Both the position numbers and the translations under genes were made by a program. From Desulfocapsa sp. (lineage in GTDB: Bacteria; Desulfobacterota; Desulfobulbia; Desulfobulbales; Desulfocapsaceae): 7,637 bases of DNA. Below the pieces are notes generated by a model that was given only the letters and a program-made list of their open reading frames with translations, made no database searches and was not told the origin of the DNA. Location: NCBI GenBank assembly GCA_029935135.1, contig JAOZKX010000085.1, positions 1 through 7,637 of the forward strand. Direction: 5' to 3'. Below are positions 7,004-7,637 of the stretch, in pieces; position 1 is the first letter of the stretch, and each line of letters opens with the position of its first letter.

Positions 7004-7050
7004 CGATCTGCTCCTTGTTTTACACTGCCTGTAGTAATCTTAATATTCAC
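7000..7050 (-). CDS. possible 16-codon leader ORF overlapping era start
   Basis: A GTG at 7050-7048 opens a frame encoding MNIKITTGSVKQGADR. It has its own good ribosome site, AAGGAG at 7059-7064 with 8 nt spacing. Its TGA (7002-7000) overlaps the TTG start of era as TTGA. This is the usual layout of a translationally coupled leader. It is not in frame with era, so it is not an N-terminal extension. The era ribosome site lies inside the leader's last codons, so leader translation could block or open it. No known family; chance cannot be excluded. Confidence 0.33.
   Translation of the reverse strand: MNIKITTGSVKQGADR
7011..7016 (-). promoter_or_regulatory. ribosome binding site deciding the era TTG start
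   Basis: AAGGAG on the minus strand stands 7 nt before TTG 7003-7001, favouring this rare start over the ATG three codons later. Confidence 0.65.
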
Positions 7051-7058
7051 TTCACACG

Positions 7059-7163
7059 CTCCTTAACGGGGTAATTTACTTACATTAACGGGATATAGCG
7101 TTTTCTGAAATAATTTTCTGCAACAAATTTACGGGAAATAATGGTTCTGGAACAATTTACGGG
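7059..7163 (-). repeat. decayed tandem repeat, 28-bp unit, CCCGTWAA heads
   Basis: On the minus strand two directly adjacent 28-bp units, 7163-7136 and 7135-7108, both begin CCCGTAAATT and both end ATTATTT. Allowing a compensating one-base shift in the middle they agree at 25 of 28 positions (GTTCCAGAA against GTTGCAGAA). A partial tail (CAGAAAACGCTATAT) follows, then two further heads, CCCGTTAATG from 7092 and CCCGTTAAGG from 7070. The last head runs into the ribosome site of the leader ORF. The array lies in the 5' region of era and in the shared divergent spacer. It is too short and uneven for CRISPR, and its origin is unknown. Confidence 0.6.
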
Positions 7164-7229
7164 TGCTCAAAATTGAAATTCACACTATAGTGATGGCTTT
7201 ATATTATTTCATAATCAAAACTATAGCAA

Positions 7230-7255
7230 AGTCTACTCAAGACTACATTTTTTTT
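7230..7255 (+). terminator. weak hairpin plus T8, possible attenuator
   Basis: AGTCT (7230-7234) and AGACT (7240-7244) can form a 5-bp stem around ACTCA, followed after three bases by eight T residues (7248-7255). The order is that of an intrinsic terminator, but the stem is short and AT-rich. It lies only 6 bp before the ribonuclease ATG, so it would act on that gene's own leader, or be no terminator at all. Confidence 0.22.
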
Positions 7256-7261
7256 ATAGAC

Positions 7262-7637
7262 ATGACAGCAACAGGGAAACTTATAGAATATCTGGATGGA
7301 GGGAAATTTCTCTGTGGATTCGTGACCGGTGGACACGACAAACGGTTACGCCTTATCAATCAAAATGGCAGAGAAATGAACTTGCCTCTCTCCCGGGTCG
7401 TACACTGTTCTGAGAAAACGCATTCCATTGATTTTTCCCGGGAAACTCTCAGTAAAGAACTGCAGGAAACTGCTGCCACCCGCCAATCCCTCATGGGAAC
7501 AATTAATCTTCAGGAGATATGGGAACTCACTGCGGATGAACCAAGTAACCGTTTTCTCCCCGCCTTCCTGGCAGAACTCAGTTTTGGTAAAGATGCGGAC
7601 GATGATATCGTAGCCGCTTTTCTCCGTTCAGTCTTTG
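7262..7637 (+). CDS. RNase II/R-like ribonuclease, N-terminal part
   Basis: A gene cut by the window end after 125 codons. The opening, MTATGKLIEYLDGGKFLCG followed by a short turn and LRLINQNGREMNLPLSRVVH, looks like the N-terminal beta-rich segment of RNB-domain exoribonucleases found in Desulfobacterota and relatives. A helical stretch follows (QETAATRQSLMGTINLQEIWEL and onward). The RNB catalytic domain and its aspartates would lie beyond the window, so the product call rests on the N-terminal pattern alone. If right, the enzyme degrades RNA processively from the 3' end in the cytoplasm. No Shine-Dalgarno precedes the ATG; the leader is T8-ATAGAC. No other in-frame start was found nearby upstream, so the start itself is likely. 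Confidence 0.6.
   Translation, partial: MTATGKLIEYLDGGKFLCGFVTGGHDKRLRLINQNGREMNLPLSRVVHCSEKTHSIDFSRETLSKELQETAATRQSLMGTINLQEIWELTADEPSNRFLPAFLAELSFGKDADDDIVAAFLRSVF

Larger units (their letters stand above)
7004..7261. promoter_or_regulatory. divergent regulatory region of era and the ribonuclease gene
   Basis: Both flanking genes start outward from here, so both promoters are expected within or near it. No consensus promoter stands out. TTGAAA (7173-7178) and TATATT (7200-7205) on the + strand are 21 bp apart, which is too wide for a good sigma70 site. A perfect 10-bp palindrome CACTATAGTG (7183-7192) and a second CTATAG (7221-7226), with centres 36 bp apart, could be protein-binding sites. 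The region is AT-rich compared with the genes. Confidence 0.4.

Noticed and set aside
7059..7163. CRISPR array
   Set aside because: Units abut without spacers, diverge from each other, and heads are spaced 28, 43 and 22 bp apart.
7173..7205. TTGAAA...TATATT as sigma70 promoter of the ribonuclease gene
   Set aside because: The 21-bp spacing is outside the usual 16-19, so it is mentioned only as a weak possibility.
7428..7613. Second + strand frame inside the ribonuclease gene
   Set aside because: It overlaps the ribonuclease frame, which has a family-like protein sequence; this one does not.

Overview
The window holds seven recognisable protein genes of a Gram-negative bacterium. The order ftsE-ftsX-envC-ctpA, the CooC-type ATPase ahead of it and the style of the proteins fit the Desulfobacterota (Desulfobulbales-like). 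That placement is an inference from gene order and protein character; no rRNA or other taxonomic marker is present. No complete insertion sequence, tRNA, rRNA or CRISPR array was seen.

Left part (1-4983, + strand): a 5'-truncated CooC-like nickel/CO-dehydrogenase-type maturation ATPase is followed after a short gap by a tightly packed cell-envelope operon. FtsE (ATPase) and FtsX (membrane subunit) overlap by ATGA. Next come an EnvC-type murein hydrolase activator and a CtpA-type S41 protease with a PDZ domain. FtsEX is expected to use ATP hydrolysis to switch on EnvC, which in turn activates cell-wall amidases at the division site. CtpA would trim or degrade periplasmic proteins, often cell-wall enzymes. 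A 19-codon minicistron lies between envC and ctpA and overlaps both neighbours by four bases.

Middle (4973-5863, - strand): a secreted protein with TPR repeats and a C-terminal OmpA-like domain converges on ctpA, and the two 3' ends overlap by 11 bp. TPR proteins are the known adaptors of CtpA/Prc proteases, so this neighbour is a candidate CtpA partner. The gap 5864-6079 has no clear terminator. It contains a 29-codon open frame whose end resembles the tail of a LysM domain, probably a gene remnant.

Right part (6080-7637): the Era GTPase (- strand) and the start of an RNase II/R-like gene (+ strand) diverge from a 258-bp region. That region has a decayed tandem repeat with a 28-bp unit, a 16-codon leader ORF with its own ribosome site that ends inside the era start codon (TTGA overlap), a small palindrome, and a weak hairpin followed by T8 just before the ribonuclease start.

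Most genes are ordinary housekeeping genes. The least explained items are the leader ORF and tandem repeat upstream of era, the minicistron before ctpA, and the TPR/OmpA-like protein beside ctpA.
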